From positions 62,001 to 126,000 of the forward strand of contig JAGPYM010000064.1 of the NCBI GenBank assembly GCA_020736575.1: 64,000 nt of DNA. The letters run 5' to 3'. The notes under the pieces are model-generated. The model ran no database searches. It had not been told where the DNA came from and saw only the letters and a list, made by a program, of their open reading frames with translations. A program made the translations under genes and the position numbers. This document shows positions 1 to 10,409 of this stretch, one piece after another. The stretch comes from Thelonectria olida (lineage: Eukaryota > Ascomycota > Sordariomycetes > Hypocreales > Nectriaceae). How positions within the stretch are numbered: position 1 is the stretch's first letter; each line of letters begins with the position of its first letter.

Positions 1-129
1 GCCCTGATTCTTTGATGGGTCTGATTGGATGTGTGTTTATTCTTAGTTGAGTAAGTTCCCCGCTCAGAGTCCCTGTACATCCTTATACTGGAGTAGCTAG
101 AAGGATATTGCCATAACGATTACACGCCC

Positions 130-350
130 AATTATCCAAAATACACACCGTGACAAGAACACCAGTTTCTGCTCCACAATCCATTTAATTCACCCCGTCG
201 TGTGCTCGAGATACGCATCGCGTATCCAACACAAAATGGCCTCGATAAGAAGAATAATCAAGACAAGACATCATCAAGTCATCTATCAATAAGATCACCT
301 GTTTCTGCTCCACCATATTCAAGATACGTACCGCGTGTGTGACACCAACA
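130..350 (-). repeat. Two-unit dispersed module, left-arm copy
   Basis: Read on the minus strand, this stretch contains two related units. Each starts with a motif like GCGGTACGTATC and ends with one like GTGGAGCAGAAACTGGT, with their starts about 110 bp apart. The same two units, in the same order, occur on the plus strand at 43845-44165, where a further ~110 bp lies between them. The first unit is open in both places and gives a similar peptide (VGVTHAVRILNMVEQK here, VGVEDAVRISNTVEQK there). It may be exon debris of an orphan gene family. No known domain is recognised. Confidence 0.7.
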
Positions 351-749
351 GAGCTAAAGCTAGCTGCGACGAGGAGAAGGTCCGTGTGTTTAGGAGTTTG
401 TTGGTCGACCTGCTGTGCATGTCCCCTGGTGGCCAAAGCCATCAGAAAGTGGATGCTCCAAAGACGCGTTTTGTATTCATTGCGACCAGGTCGCGTACGT
501 CCTGTATCTGATGCCTGCATCCTATTAGAAATGAGTGTTGTCTAACGGGAAAAAATAACGCAGCTTATGCATCCTTTGCGTAACGCCAATCTCATGACGG
601 CATTTTGCGCGAGCCGAAAATTAAGTTTGGCCATTTTCCCACAACCCCTGAATCGTATTTGTGGAAGATGCATCTTGGCAGGGCTTTGAGTAGTGACCGA
701 CTTTGTTCCTGCCGTTGCGCTGAAACTGATTGTTCGCAGGAGACTATTG
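351..749. other. Intergenic, no supported gene
   Basis: Short overlapping open frames exist on both strands, but none has an ATG start, domain or splice pattern that would support it. No repeat was matched here. Confidence 0.5.
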
Positions 750-953
750 ATGAAACAATACAATACTACCAATTGGTGGAATGAGCCCCCGCAGTACGCA
801 CATACTTGGAATGACGCGAAGTCTCCAACGATGTTCCAATACCTAATTTATGTGAACGCTGCTGGCAACGAATTTTTGGGTGTCGACCAATCCGTATTTC
901 CGTGGTCAAGTCTAATCCACAATTCAATTAGCGCGCTCCAATGGCTGGGCTAA
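750..953 (+). CDS. Hypothetical small ORF, 67 residues
   Basis: The first ATG in an otherwise open frame is at 750. The product is rich in aromatic residues, with WWNEPPQYAHTW near the start and SVFPWSSL near the end. This composition looks protein-like rather than random, but no family is recognised. It overlaps the start of the next gene by 13 bases in a different frame. It could be an isolated exon of that gene or of a decayed neighbour, but no GT...AG pair clearly joins them. Confidence 0.3.
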   Translation: MKQYNTTNWWNEPPQYAHTWNDAKSPTMFQYLIYVNAAGNEFLGVDQSVFPWSSLIHNSISALQWLG

Positions 954-1765
954 TACTTTCTGATTGCTATAACTTCCGCTCGCTTCAGGAGTTCGCAAAG
1001 ATCCATTCTTCAAGTAGAATTAATCCCATCGCTATAAGAAGAACCACGGACAACGACGACTCATACAACCCTCTTATCCCTCCAATGACCCAGCATCGGA
1101 CTCTAGACATATCGCCGGCAAACATCAACTCCGGAGACGCGGTTCAGCTGTCTCTACAGTCCAATACCGCACAGTCAGTGGGCAACGAGTCTATAGACAT
1201 TTCGTGGAAAGAGGCCGGTCTTAAATCCAATCCCGTTATTGTTTTTGGGCTGTCCACCCTAGAGGACAAGATCAAACTTCTGCGACGGGATGCGATGGTA
1301 TCCATTGCCTGGATCCAACCAAAACACCTTCATGCTCAATATTGGGCCTTTGACTTGCTTGTCGAGTGTTCGTTCTTGGGTTACAATATCACGCAGGTTC
1401 GTAAACCCAGACAGTCGATAGACACCGCCACCGCGACATTACTGACTCTTCGATTCCAGGAGCCACACTTCCGGCCACTGACAGAGTCTAAATTTCCACG
1501 AGTCTTTCAGCTTGACCCAGGTGGAATTTGTTGGGTTCGCCAGGGCTACTTTGGGGTTGTTGTCCACCTTCATGACAAAGATATCGATATAACGGTTGTG
1601 TCAAAAAATGAGGCATCATCGTGCGAGGCCACATGGGCCATTGATGATCAATTGTATTTGATGCAAAGCGGTTTCAAGGCAAAAGCTCGAGTCAAGTTTG
1701 TTGCGGTGTTATTCCGGCTCGAGGAGAACAATCATCGACAGGATCTAATGCATCCACCTGATTGA
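941..1765 (+). CDS. Hypothetical protein, 274 residues
   Basis: A single uninterrupted frame opens at ATG 941. The N-terminal third is polar and Ser/Asn-rich. The rest looks like a folded beta-rich domain with alternating hydrophobics, such as NPVIVFGLSTL and YWAFDLLVECSFLGYN, ending with LDPGGICWVRQGYFGVVVHL. There is no signal peptide, membrane span or recognised motif. The gene stands among decayed genes and repeats, so it may be an orphan gene of the accessory region. The frame length and composition support a real gene; its function is unknown. Confidence 0.45.
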   Translation: MAGLILSDCYNFRSLQEFAKIHSSSRINPIAIRRTTDNDDSYNPLIPPMTQHRTLDISPANINSGDAVQLSLQSNTAQSVGNESIDISWKEAGLKSNPVIVFGLSTLEDKIKLLRRDAMVSIAWIQPKHLHAQYWAFDLLVECSFLGYNITQVRKPRQSIDTATATLLTLRFQEPHFRPLTESKFPRVFQLDPGGICWVRQGYFGVVVHLHDKDIDITVVSKNEASSCEATWAIDDQLYLMQSGFKAKARVKFVAVLFRLEENNHRQDLMHPPD

Positions 1766-2059
1766 ACTCTACCACGGACTGGACTGTATGCTCCGTGTTT
1801 CAGACTGCAGCCTCAAAGGTCTAAGGAATGCAAACCCAGGGTTACGATTCGTAAAGCGGGGGGTTGGTGCTTTGCAAATGGCCCGCGGTACACTGCGAGG
1901 CCGTGGTGTACCCAGCCTCGCCGCTGCTGAGCGACAAGGGGGCTTCTGCCGTCGAATGCGGGCTATTCTGGTTGGGCCGTCCAGCGCAAGTTCTTGGGAC
2001 TGTGGACAAGGGGAGCTCTTGATGGCAACGATTACGAGACACAGGATACAATTCGGAAG

Positions 2060-2305
2060 ATGGCGGGAGCTGTTCAAGAAATGATCGATGGATTCGGAGA
2101 TCGCTTCAGCATTTGGAAAATGCGCCTTCACGTGGAAGTGGCAGATTGTTCATATGGGGGTTACATTGACGATCCGTATGATATCGCAGATTGGCCAGCT
2201 GAATCATGGGCAAGATTGAGTGACGGCGAAGCTTATTCCAGAGAGCTCATGCAAGATCAGATCCATCGGTGGAAGGACCCGCACAACGATGTTTATGAAC
2301 AGTAG
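2060..2305 (+). CDS. Hypothetical acidic small protein, 81 residues
   Basis: The frame is open upstream to about 1994, but the first ATG is at 2060. The product is acidic and Trp/Tyr/Asp-rich (DCSYGGYIDDPYDIADW), which suggests a folded fragment. It lies 300 bp upstream of a decayed copy of an orphan family and may be a separate small gene or an exon remnant. No homologue is recognised. Confidence 0.3.
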   Translation: MAGAVQEMIDGFGDRFSIWKMRLHVEVADCSYGGYIDDPYDIADWPAESWARLSDGEAYSRELMQDQIHRWKDPHNDVYEQ

Positions 2306-2610
2306 GACGCCTGATGCTGTTTCTTGGGTTTTTAGAAGTTATTGCGTTCAACAACTCTGAGGTAGTTGTAAAGCACAGAATACGGATATAGAAACTGTTG
2401 ATTTCGTCAATTTGATGTTCGTTTAAAATACTTTCTGGCTGTCCGGGCCTCATTACCGAAGCCCCCAGCGAGATAGCCGGCTACCCAGTTTTTCTCGATA
2501 GCTAGTGCAGAATTTGGCAAGCCCGCATTACTATTGTCCGATTGATCCTCGCCATTTCCTCCCCGTTCCCCCTTCAGCTTCAGACAAAGTTGCATTTCGC
2601 TTCTCATGAC

Positions 2611-3560
2611 ATGTCGCCATCCAACAAGCCCGACGATGTGATCTTCCTAGGCTCAAGGTGCCACGAGTCTCCTGCAACTCCCTGTCCGACGACTGCGACG
2701 CCATCCGAACTGACCTTATTCAGGCAGATGCGGCTTCAACTGAACAGCAACGTGATCGGCTGGCAGAGGAAGTCCTCAGCGCCTCCTCGTTTAACTAGCC
2801 GAACCAGTGACCGTCCCCACCGCACAACAACAGCTTCAAGGCAAAGCGCGTCGGCCATATGTCGCCGCCGCAGCCAACCACTGAAAACGGACCAGCGATC
2901 GAGGCCTTCCTACACACCGACTGCTCTTTTCGAGATCTGAATAGATTGTCGTCTCAGGTACGGTGTATGACTGGGAGAAGCCAACCTCCCCACCGACCGT
3001 TCATGGGTTTTTCGACGCGAAAAAGGTCCGTATCTATATACGCGGGAAGCGCGAAAGATCTGAGTTGCAATAAGTCGTTCTCTGAATATACCCATCGCTC
3101 ACGATAAGGTGAACTACAACTCATTTTGAGCGAATGGCACGTCAAGAAGTTCAAGATAATGTATGGGAATACTTACACAAAAAGTCTGGACCACGCCTGG
3201 GACCTGGGAAATATGAGTGCCATCACATCATCCAACTTGGTGCGATGAGCCCCTGGGAGTCGTCAATATCGAATACACGGGTTGTCCTTGCTGCGGAACG
3301 TGGACATGCTTTTGTTTTAAAGGATAATAACTGGCTGCATTCTCCTTGATTCCAACTTGCCGAGATGGGCGGTTGAGACTGCTGGGAAACCCGCGATGAG
3401 GGAAAGTTTGACGCCTGTTTGGATGCGTTCACCAGCATCACGGAAGGCTTTAACGCGACGCAGATTGGAGATAAATGACAGCTGCGGCAGACGGACATTC
3501 AGTGTGGCTAGCCCACCCGCTTTGATTATATTGAATAGTCATGTGATCCTTCCATGATTT
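2611..3560 (+). pseudogene. Decayed copy of the MSPS orphan family, SIM-like N-terminus
   Basis: The ATG at 2611 starts MSPSNKPDDVIFLGSR, which matches MSPSDESDDDVIFLGSK of the minus-strand gene at 51.4-52.0 kb. Similarity continues downstream but jumps between frames. The segment VHGFFDAKK near 3000 matches VYGFFDAEK of the other copy. PIAHDKVNY near 3100 matches PIAHGKVNY. VQDNVWEYLHKKSGPRLGPG at 3150-3210 matches VQDKVWEYLQEKFGSRLGPG. KFDACLDAFTSITE near 3410 matches TFDAGLDVFTSITQ. Several stops and frame changes mean this copy cannot make the full product. The hydrophobic VIFL core after acidic residues resembles a SUMO-interacting motif. That is an inference from a short motif only. The biochemical role is unknown. 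Confidence 0.7.
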
Positions 3561-4030
3561 TCTAGAATAATCAGGCCATCAAAGAGGCAGCCTCGAGCTC
3601 CAGAGCCGCTAAGACCGATGACTCTCGGCCGGCATAAACTTGGATTCATGGTCCGCTCGATCAATCAATCTAGTGCCTAACTGGATCGATCGCATATCCC
3701 ATGATGCTTGATATGTTCTCTCTTCTCATCCGAGCACTCGAGATTCACCATCGAGCTCGCCACAACCATGACAGAAGCGATGACCTCTAAGATGGGTTTA
3801 GCATCGAGCGCACAAGCGTCATCCTAGCACGAGAAGGCCTGGAAACGGAGATAAGGGCTGTTGTTGGCGCCGGCGTCGGGCGCTTCTCAGTTCCGTTCCG
3901 CGGAGATATCTCAAGACCCGTCGCTGTGAGACATCTCGGGCCACTCAGGCATCCAAAGGTCGGGCTTAGCCCTTGAAGATTCAATCCATTGACCCTGTCA
4001 TGCCGTCGCCGAGCGGTCTGCCTTGCATGT
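3561..4030. other. Intergenic with possible coding debris
   Basis: From 3790 to 3976 the plus strand has an open stretch after an in-frame stop, with a peptide like VVGAGVGRFSVPFRGDIS. It has no start and no family match, so it is treated as debris. Nothing else is supported. Confidence 0.35.
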
Positions 4031-4501
4031 CTATGTACGCGACGATAAGCAACGGCGACACTTATTCCAAGTATTCAGCTCATAGAGTTCATGTTGACCA
4101 TCTGCCTGGAAGTAAAATTTGGCGTCGCCTTCGCGGCATATGAGTTGGAGGAAACCATGATTGGGTACGGACTTAGTCACAGCTTCTTCATGACAAGTTG
4201 TATTGAGATCGCGTGTCGGGAATAATGCTGGAGGAGGCGAGGGCGAGTGTAGGACGTGGTCGCGTGGGACTTCCTCGTGCTGTCGGCGCAAACATGGCAG
4301 TGAAGCTTGGGGCCGCATCTGAGGAGCAGTTGCAACCGGAGAGGCGGGCACAGTGTTTTGCCTGGCGAGTCGAGCGTTTTTACGCTTACGTCTCCTGCGA
4401 GCTGATACGTTGAGTTTCGGCATGGCGTGGTGAAATGTTGTTACATGAGCTTCCGCTTCGGAAGGTGTCTTCACCCGAATTCTCTCATCAGTGGAGTTCA
4501 T
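4031..4501 (-). CDS. Orphan family protein (basic N-terminus, YFQ/FYFQ domain), copy 1
   Basis: The frame opens at ATG 4501 and gives 156 residues. It is paralogous to the plus-strand ORF at 44377-44829. Both have a strongly basic segment near residue 35-45 (RRRRKRKNARLAR here), a Pro/Ser/Ala-rich middle, and a C-terminal block. That block reads LICREGDAKFYFQADGQHELYEL here and has the pattern R-V-C-x-G-x-G-F-K-Y-Y-F-Q-P-H-G-Q in the other copy, followed by a CRRC/CDHC cysteine pair. The basic patch could be a nuclear signal or nucleic-acid contact. The cysteine pair may be part of a small zinc site. No known family is recognised. This copy ends just after the cysteine pair, while the other extends further. 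Confidence 0.55.
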   Translation of the reverse strand: MNSTDERIRVKTPSEAEAHVTTFHHAMPKLNVSARRRRKRKNARLARQNTVPASPVATAPQMRPQASLPCLRRQHEEVPRDHVLHSPSPPPALFPTRDLNTTCHEEAVTKSVPNHGFLQLICREGDAKFYFQADGQHELYELNTWNKCRRCLSSRT

Positions 4502-4656
4502 CGCGAATGTTGTATAGGAGGATGCTGATCAATGTTTTCCATTCACCTGAGGCATGAAGAAGAGAGAAGAAATTTAAGGGAAGGAAGAAATTTGAAAACC
4601 AAATGAAATCAAGGACTAGCCTCAAATGTATCTTGTGGCTCCACGACACGGCCCAT

Positions 4657-4738
4657 AGGGGATAGTTTTATGGGAGTTGCCTCACGTGACGACCACACTG
4701 CAGAAAAGGCCTCCCCGCCTCGGAGGGCTTACTGAGGC
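4657..4738 (+). repeat. Left half of a short repeat split by the LINE
   Basis: The sequence from AGGGGATAGTTTTA to the target site matches the start of the unsplit copy at 49758-50103. It resumes after the LINE at 10742. It includes the motif TTGCCTCACGTGA shared by both copies. Confidence 0.8.
4728..4738 (+). repeat. 11-bp target-site duplication, left
   Basis: CTTACTGAGGC here is repeated exactly at 10742-10752. It brackets the LINE and marks its insertion by target-primed reverse transcription. Confidence 0.9.
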
Positions 4739-4869
4739 GACAAAAACTTTTCACAACAGCGAGAACGAATTTTTGAAACAACAGCCCAAACAGCACTCTC
4801 ACGCCTCTCCAACGAGTCAATTGAATAGCCTGAAGTCTAGCGCATCGCCCAGTGCGTTTTCAGACGATC

Positions 4870-6576
4870 ATGGCGACTTCGTGGCCCCAAGAGGTGGCAT
4901 GGCCAGTCGAATTCCGCGAGCACGCCACGCAACTCGGCAAATACCTCAGGGACGCCCTCTTGTGCATCGAACGCGCGAAAGACCAACCTGTCCCCCATGA
5001 CCTAGCCAAGATCATGGCCATGGGCGCACTATCCCTCGTCAATAAGATCCACAACATCCCAGACCTCGGCACTGTACATGACGCACTACAGATGGTAAGA
5101 ACCGAATCGAAGATCGCGGCGGAAAGCACGATGCAGGCTCTCAACGATATCAAGACGGAACTCAAACAGGCAGCGAACACGGGCCAGCAGGCATTAGAAG
5201 GAATACGCGAGGGCCACAAAACACAGAACGAGACGAAGGCGGCAGCCAGAGAATCGATCGATATCGGCAGAACAGTCATGACAATGGTGAGAGAGATCAA
5301 GAACGCAGACCAGCACAACCGCCCGAGCTTGCCACGGACCTACGCATCTGTAGCAGCTGGTAATGGGCTAGCTACTAGCATGCACAATCCACTGAACCAA
5401 AACAAGGCACCACATGCGCAAGTGCTCCGAGAGATCACCGTGAACATTCGGAACCCACTCACCATAGCCAGCCTACGGGCGATGAACCCCCGTAGCCTGA
5501 AAGCACACGTAGACCGTGCTATAGAACAAAGCGGAAACGAGCATATAGAGAACATCAAGACGGTGTCAACTAACCAACTCAAAAGCGGTGACCTTAGCAT
5601 CAAGACGGCTACGACCTCTGACATGGAGGTACTCCGACAGTTCGCTGAGGACTGGGAGCACCGGCTCGGCAATGGAGCAACAGTGCGCATTCCAACATAC
5701 GGAGTTCTTGTTCACGGCATCCGTACCAGCTCGATAGATGTGAGCCAACTTGAGGACACCAGAGACAGCATTCTCCAGGAAAACAGACCGTTCATCCCGA
5801 GCGCCGAGATAAAATACATAGGCTGGCTCACGAGGAAATCTGCGGAAAAGGCTGCTTCCTCGATTATCATTGAGTTTACAAGACCCCAAGACGCCAACAA
5901 GATCATCGACGAGGGCCTGATCTGGCAAGGGGAGGTCTTTCAGTGCGAGCTGTACAACAGGTCGTGCCGACTGAGGCAATGCTTCGGCTGTCAAGGATAT
6001 GGCCACATAGGAACCCAGTGCAAGGCAACGACGAGATGCGGCTACTGCGCTCAAGAACACGCGTCCCGTGAATGCCCTGTCAAATCCGACAGGAGCGTAC
6101 TCAGAAAGTGCGCCAACTGTAAAGGTCAACACGAGGCCTGGAGCAACCAGTGTGCAATCAGGAAGGAGGAGATGGCCAAGGTCAAGGCCGCATACGCCGC
6201 ACGTCCCAGGTACCACCTAGAGCCACAGAGCAGCATGGCAGTCAGCCAGGCGAACCCAACTGTGAGAGCCCAGGAGGAGCCGATCGGACGAATCATCCGG
6301 GAGGGAGCGCCATCTCTCGCACCTGGCCGCAGTCAGCAGAATCGGCAAGGAAGAAGCAGGTCACCGACGAAGAGAGGGCAAAAGAGAGCCAACCCTGGAA
6401 GCAACGCAGTCGCCCCGAACGAGGTTGAGAACGAAATCACAGTCAACACGGGCAGTCAACGGCCCCAAAGAATCATAACGCCATCTAGAAGGGCACTGGA
6501 AGCCCTCGATGCAAACTCGGCACGACTACACGGCACCTACCAAGCGGAGAACATGGACGTTGACAACCGTGAATGA
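4870..6576 (+). CDS. LINE ORF1, Gag-like RNA-binding protein
   Basis: The frame is open further upstream, but the first ATG is at 4870 and gives about 568 residues. The N-terminal half is helical and polar, with a probable coiled coil (MQALNDIKTELKQAAN). A middle region resembles the RRM-like part of LINE Gag proteins. Three zinc knuckles follow from about residue 370: CFGCQGYGHIGTQC, CGYCAQEHASREC and CANCKGQHEAWSNQC. The C-terminal tail is basic and disordered. By family knowledge, ORF1 binds the element RNA and forms the ribonucleoprotein carried back to chromatin. Its stop codon overlaps the start of ORF2 as ATGA, which suggests coupled termination and reinitiation. Confidence 0.9.
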   Translation: MATSWPQEVAWPVEFREHATQLGKYLRDALLCIERAKDQPVPHDLAKIMAMGALSLVNKIHNIPDLGTVHDALQMVRTESKIAAESTMQALNDIKTELKQAANTGQQALEGIREGHKTQNETKAAARESIDIGRTVMTMVREIKNADQHNRPSLPRTYASVAAGNGLATSMHNPLNQNKAPHAQVLREITVNIRNPLTIASLRAMNPRSLKAHVDRAIEQSGNEHIENIKTVSTNQLKSGDLSIKTATTSDMEVLRQFAEDWEHRLGNGATVRIPTYGVLVHGIRTSSIDVSQLEDTRDSILQENRPFIPSAEIKYIGWLTRKSAEKAASSIIIEFTRPQDANKIIDEGLIWQGEVFQCELYNRSCRLRQCFGCQGYGHIGTQCKATTRCGYCAQEHASRECPVKSDRSVLRKCANCKGQHEAWSNQCAIRKEEMAKVKAAYAARPRYHLEPQSSMAVSQANPTVRAQEEPIGRIIREGAPSLAPGRSQQNRQGRSRSPTKRGQKRANPGSNAVAPNEVENEITVNTGSQRPQRIITPSRRALEALDANSARLHGTYQAENMDVDNRE

Positions 6577-9500
6577 GACACACGGAATCACTCTCAATAT
6601 TACAGTATAACGTCAGAAAATCGAGAGACATCGTTATGGCTACCCTCCTACGGGACCCAAGGGTAATGAAATTCGACATCTTAGCCATCCAGGAACCATG
6701 GGCGAATTCCTTCATGCACACCACACACCATCCGGCAAAAGACCAGTTCCATCTATGCTACCCCCAAAATGAAGGCGGAAGCCCAGCAAGGGTGTGTCTG
6801 TATATCAACAAACGCCTTGATCATTCAAAGTGGCAATTCGAGTCGCACGGTCGGGACCTTTGCACAGTAACGATAACCTTAGGACAAGGAGACGAGATGA
6901 GAGAGGTCAAGGTGCACAACATTTACAACCCCGACCAAACGGCGGAAAATAGGCGAAGCGTACTACCTCAACTGCGAAGGGTGCTCGACTCGGCTCGACA
7001 AACAGAGCAGATGCTAATCGGAGACTTCAATCTACATCATGAGTTGTGGGGGGGCTCCCATGTCCCTAGAACAGAGGCGGAGGCAGAAGATCTCGTCGAG
7101 ATTATGGAAGACTATAACCTCACAAACACTCTGGCACCAGGCACTATCACGTACGAAGAAGGCAAAAGGCAGACAACAATCGATCTCTGCCTGGTCACCC
7201 TCGGCCTGGTCGATCGGGTCATCAGATGCGAAGTAGACCGTAGTCTCGACCACGACTCAGACCACTTGCCGATCGTCACTTCCCTCGACATGTCAGCCAA
7301 GCAACTCAGCAGAGAACCCACCAGAAACTGGAAATCGATAGATGAGAAGAGATTCAGGTCTGCGGTCCTGGGCAAGCTGCCGCCGCAGCGAAGACCGAGA
7401 ACCCGAAGCGCGCTTGATCGGTACGTGGGGGAAATAGTTGCAGCGCTGAAGAGTGCGATAGAGACAGCAGTGCCCCAAAGGACATGGTCACCTAAATCCA
7501 GACGCGGCTGGGATGAGGAGTGCACGCGAGTGCTGGCAGAGACCAAGCGCCTCAGGCGACTCCACAATCTCTACCACACGGAAGAAACATGGGAGGCATA
7601 CCGAGCGGCTAGAAATCACAAAGGCAGGGTAATCAAGAAGGCACTGCGAAGAGCGCATCGAGATAATGTTGAGAGAGCTTCAGAGTCACCAGAGGCTCTC
7701 TGGAGAATGGCAAAATGGGCTAGAAACAGAACCACTCAGGCACCAGAGGTAACACCTACACTACAGCACCCAGACACCTCTCAAATGGTCTCAGACCCAG
7801 CGGAAAAGGCAGAGATCTTCAGGAAGGCATTCTTTCCCTCCCCACCGGAAGCAGAGATTGGCGACATCGAAGACGCGACTTACCCGGACCGGATAACGAT
7901 GCCGCCCATTACAGAACAAGAAGTGGAGAGAGCCATGCAAGAAGCCTCGCCGCTCAAGGCTCCCGGCCCTGATAGCATCCCGAACAAAGCATTGCAACTA
8001 GCAGCGACATGGATTAAGCCTCACCTGTCGGCGATTTTCAACCAGAGCCTCAATCTCGGTTACTGTCCACAACACTTCAGGGAATCGACAACAGTTGTAC
8101 TGAGGAAGCAGGGAAAGGACAACTACACCATTCCTGGGTCTTACCGGCCGATAGGGTTGTTGAACACCATAGGCAAGATCATGGATGCCATAATAGCAAA
8201 CCGACTGAGCTATGTGGCGGAGACACATAACCTGCTCCCCTCAACCCACATGGGAGGTAGGAAGATGAGATCCGCCGAGCACGCCGTGCATCACATCATC
8301 GATAAGATCTATGAGGCGTGGAACATAGGCCGAGGCCAGGTAGCCAGCTTGCTATTACTCGACGTCTCCGGCGCCTTCGACAACGTATCACACAAGCGGC
8401 TCCTGCACAACCTACGGAAGAGGAAAATTGATGAGAAGACTGTTCGGTGGATATCGAGTCTTCTTGAAGACCGACACACCAGGATCTCGATCGATGGATT
8501 CAGAACCGAGCGACACAGAATCTCGACCGGGACAGTACAAGGCTCGCCGCTCTCACCAATCCTCTACATTTTCTACAACGCAGATCTCATCGAGAGCTGC
8601 AATCAAGCAGAGGACACCACCTCTACTGGGTTCATTGACGACGTGGCGATCCTCACATGGGGAGATACGACGACGGAAACATGCAACAAACTTCAAGGAG
8701 CACTCCAAACAGCCGAGCAGTGGGCGAAAACCCATGCGTCAGTCTTCTCACCCAGCAAATTCCAACTCATACACTTCACCAGGGCACGCACGAGAATAGA
8801 TATTCAACACCCACTGCAAACGGCATGGGGCGAGATCCCGGCAAAGCCGACCTGCAAATATCTAGGACTCATCATGGACTCTGCGCTGCAGTGGAAGCCC
8901 CACGTAGACGAAATACGGAGGAAGGCGACGAAAACAATCTCAGCCCTAAGTAGCCTGGGTAGCTCAACCTGGGGCCTTACCCTCCAAGACATGAGGAAGA
9001 TCTACCGAGGGGTGGTGGTGCCACAGATCGTATATGCATGCTCTGCGTGGTCAAACTCAAACTGGAGAACGCGAAACATGCCGTACACAAACAAGACACT
9101 GGCACAACTGCAAAGTCTGCAGGCACGGGCAGCCAGGGCGATTTCTGGTGCCTTCAAAGCCACGTCAGCCCCCGCCCTGGACGTCGAAACACATCTTCTG
9201 CCCATCGAACATCAAATCTGGAAGCACAACGCGGACTGTCTGGGAAGAATCGGCTTTGGGGGACAAGAATCCCAGCACAGTGCAGATGGTCTGAGAGGAG
9301 GAAAGACAAAAATGAGCCCACGCAGAGCAATACAGAAAGCCATACAGGACGAACAAGGGTTCGAGATGGAGAAAATGGAAGTAGTCACCCCACACGTCGT
9401 CCCACCATGGTGGAGAGGCCCAAAAACGTTCATCGAAGAGAGCGTCGAGAAAGCACAAGCGAGACACCAGTACGGCATCGGCAATGAGCCAAACGCTATA

Positions 9501-10409
9501 CACATATACACGGATGGAAGTGGCATCAACGGACACGTGGGCGCTGCGGCAGTGTGCACGACGACCAGTCAAAGCAGGAGCGCCTACATGGGCGACGACA
9601 CCGTATCGACAGTGTACGCCGGCGAACTCCAAGGGATCTCCCTAGCTCTCCAGATCGCCCAGGAAGACAGAAGCCAAGGCAATATCAGAAAGAAAATCTT
9701 GATCTACACAGACAACCAAGCAGCTATCAGGTCGGCGGCGAGGCCCAGGGGCAAATCGGGGTCATACCTTCTCCAAGACATAACGAAGCGAATACAGGAA
9801 CTACAAACACAAGGCTTGACCGTTGAGATCCGATGGATCCCAGCCCACAAGGGGATTTACGGCAACGAAGCGGCCGATGGAGCGGCCAAAGAAGCCACGG
9901 GATGGAGACAGAGAGGACCGCCAGGACTAAGGGCACAGCAACCCCCGGTACTGTATTCCTTGAAGTCCACATTAAAAATGTGGTCGCGCAGAGTTGTCAA
10001 CGACAGATGGAAAACGCAGTGGCGACAGGAAACCAGGGGCCGGACAACCTTCAGGCACACACCGGAGCCAACGCCAAAAGTACTACAGCCACACAAGCAC
10101 TTCAGCAAGAGGCAGAGCGCCATTTACATCCAACTCCGGACGGAAAAGATTGGGATGAACGACTTTCTCTTCAAACGAAGAGTGCCAGGGGTCACCGATC
10201 CGAGATGCAACTGCGGCGAAGGACGGCAGACAGTAACCCACATCCTACTTCAATGCAGGAAGCACACCGCACTTCGAAATCAGGAACTAGGCCAATTTCC
10301 AGGACGTCAAAATCTCCGGACACTGCTGAGCGAGCGCAAAGTAGCAGCAAAGGTCGTCAAGTTCATGGAACAAACCCAGATCCTTGGGCAATTCAGGATC
10401 AGTCCGTAA
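6573..10409 (+). CDS. LINE ORF2: endonuclease, reverse transcriptase, RNase H
   Basis: The intact 1278-residue polyprotein starts at the ATG that overlaps the ORF1 stop. The endonuclease domain shows QEPW near residue 40, GDFNLHHELWGG near 149 and SDHLPIV near 229. The reverse transcriptase has KAPGPDSIPN, LLLLDVSGAFDNVSH near 597, TVQGSPLSP, and a catalytic FIDD near 686 where FADD is more common. RNase H has YTDGSG near 980, YAGELQG, YTDNQAAI near 1045 and IPAHKGIYGNEAAD near 1090. A CCHC knuckle (CNCGEGRQTVTHILLQC) closes the protein. The enzyme nicks target DNA and primes cDNA synthesis on the nick. The final ~20 residues after the knuckle are basic. No stop or frameshift was seen. Confidence 0.93.
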   Translation: MRHTESLSILQYNVRKSRDIVMATLLRDPRVMKFDILAIQEPWANSFMHTTHHPAKDQFHLCYPQNEGGSPARVCLYINKRLDHSKWQFESHGRDLCTVTITLGQGDEMREVKVHNIYNPDQTAENRRSVLPQLRRVLDSARQTEQMLIGDFNLHHELWGGSHVPRTEAEAEDLVEIMEDYNLTNTLAPGTITYEEGKRQTTIDLCLVTLGLVDRVIRCEVDRSLDHDSDHLPIVTSLDMSAKQLSREPTRNWKSIDEKRFRSAVLGKLPPQRRPRTRSALDRYVGEIVAALKSAIETAVPQRTWSPKSRRGWDEECTRVLAETKRLRRLHNLYHTEETWEAYRAARNHKGRVIKKALRRAHRDNVERASESPEALWRMAKWARNRTTQAPEVTPTLQHPDTSQMVSDPAEKAEIFRKAFFPSPPEAEIGDIEDATYPDRITMPPITEQEVERAMQEASPLKAPGPDSIPNKALQLAATWIKPHLSAIFNQSLNLGYCPQHFRESTTVVLRKQGKDNYTIPGSYRPIGLLNTIGKIMDAIIANRLSYVAETHNLLPSTHMGGRKMRSAEHAVHHIIDKIYEAWNIGRGQVASLLLLDVSGAFDNVSHKRLLHNLRKRKIDEKTVRWISSLLEDRHTRISIDGFRTERHRISTGTVQGSPLSPILYIFYNADLIESCNQAEDTTSTGFIDDVAILTWGDTTTETCNKLQGALQTAEQWAKTHASVFSPSKFQLIHFTRARTRIDIQHPLQTAWGEIPAKPTCKYLGLIMDSALQWKPHVDEIRRKATKTISALSSLGSSTWGLTLQDMRKIYRGVVVPQIVYACSAWSNSNWRTRNMPYTNKTLAQLQSLQARAARAISGAFKATSAPALDVETHLLPIEHQIWKHNADCLGRIGFGGQESQHSADGLRGGKTKMSPRRAIQKAIQDEQGFEMEKMEVVTPHVVPPWWRGPKTFIEESVEKAQARHQYGIGNEPNAIHIYTDGSGINGHVGAAAVCTTTSQSRSAYMGDDTVSTVYAGELQGISLALQIAQEDRSQGNIRKKILIYTDNQAAIRSAARPRGKSGSYLLQDITKRIQELQTQGLTVEIRWIPAHKGIYGNEAADGAAKEATGWRQRGPPGLRAQQPPVLYSLKSTLKMWSRRVVNDRWKTQWRQETRGRTTFRHTPEPTPKVLQPHKHFSKRQSAIYIQLRTEKIGMNDFLFKRRVPGVTDPRCNCGEGRQTVTHILLQCRKHTALRNQELGQFPGRQNLRTLLSERKVAAKVVKFMEQTQILGQFRISP

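Noticed and set aside
9165..9632. Minus-strand frame of 155 codons inside the LINE
   Set aside because: It is the antisense shadow of ORF2, without domain or start support.
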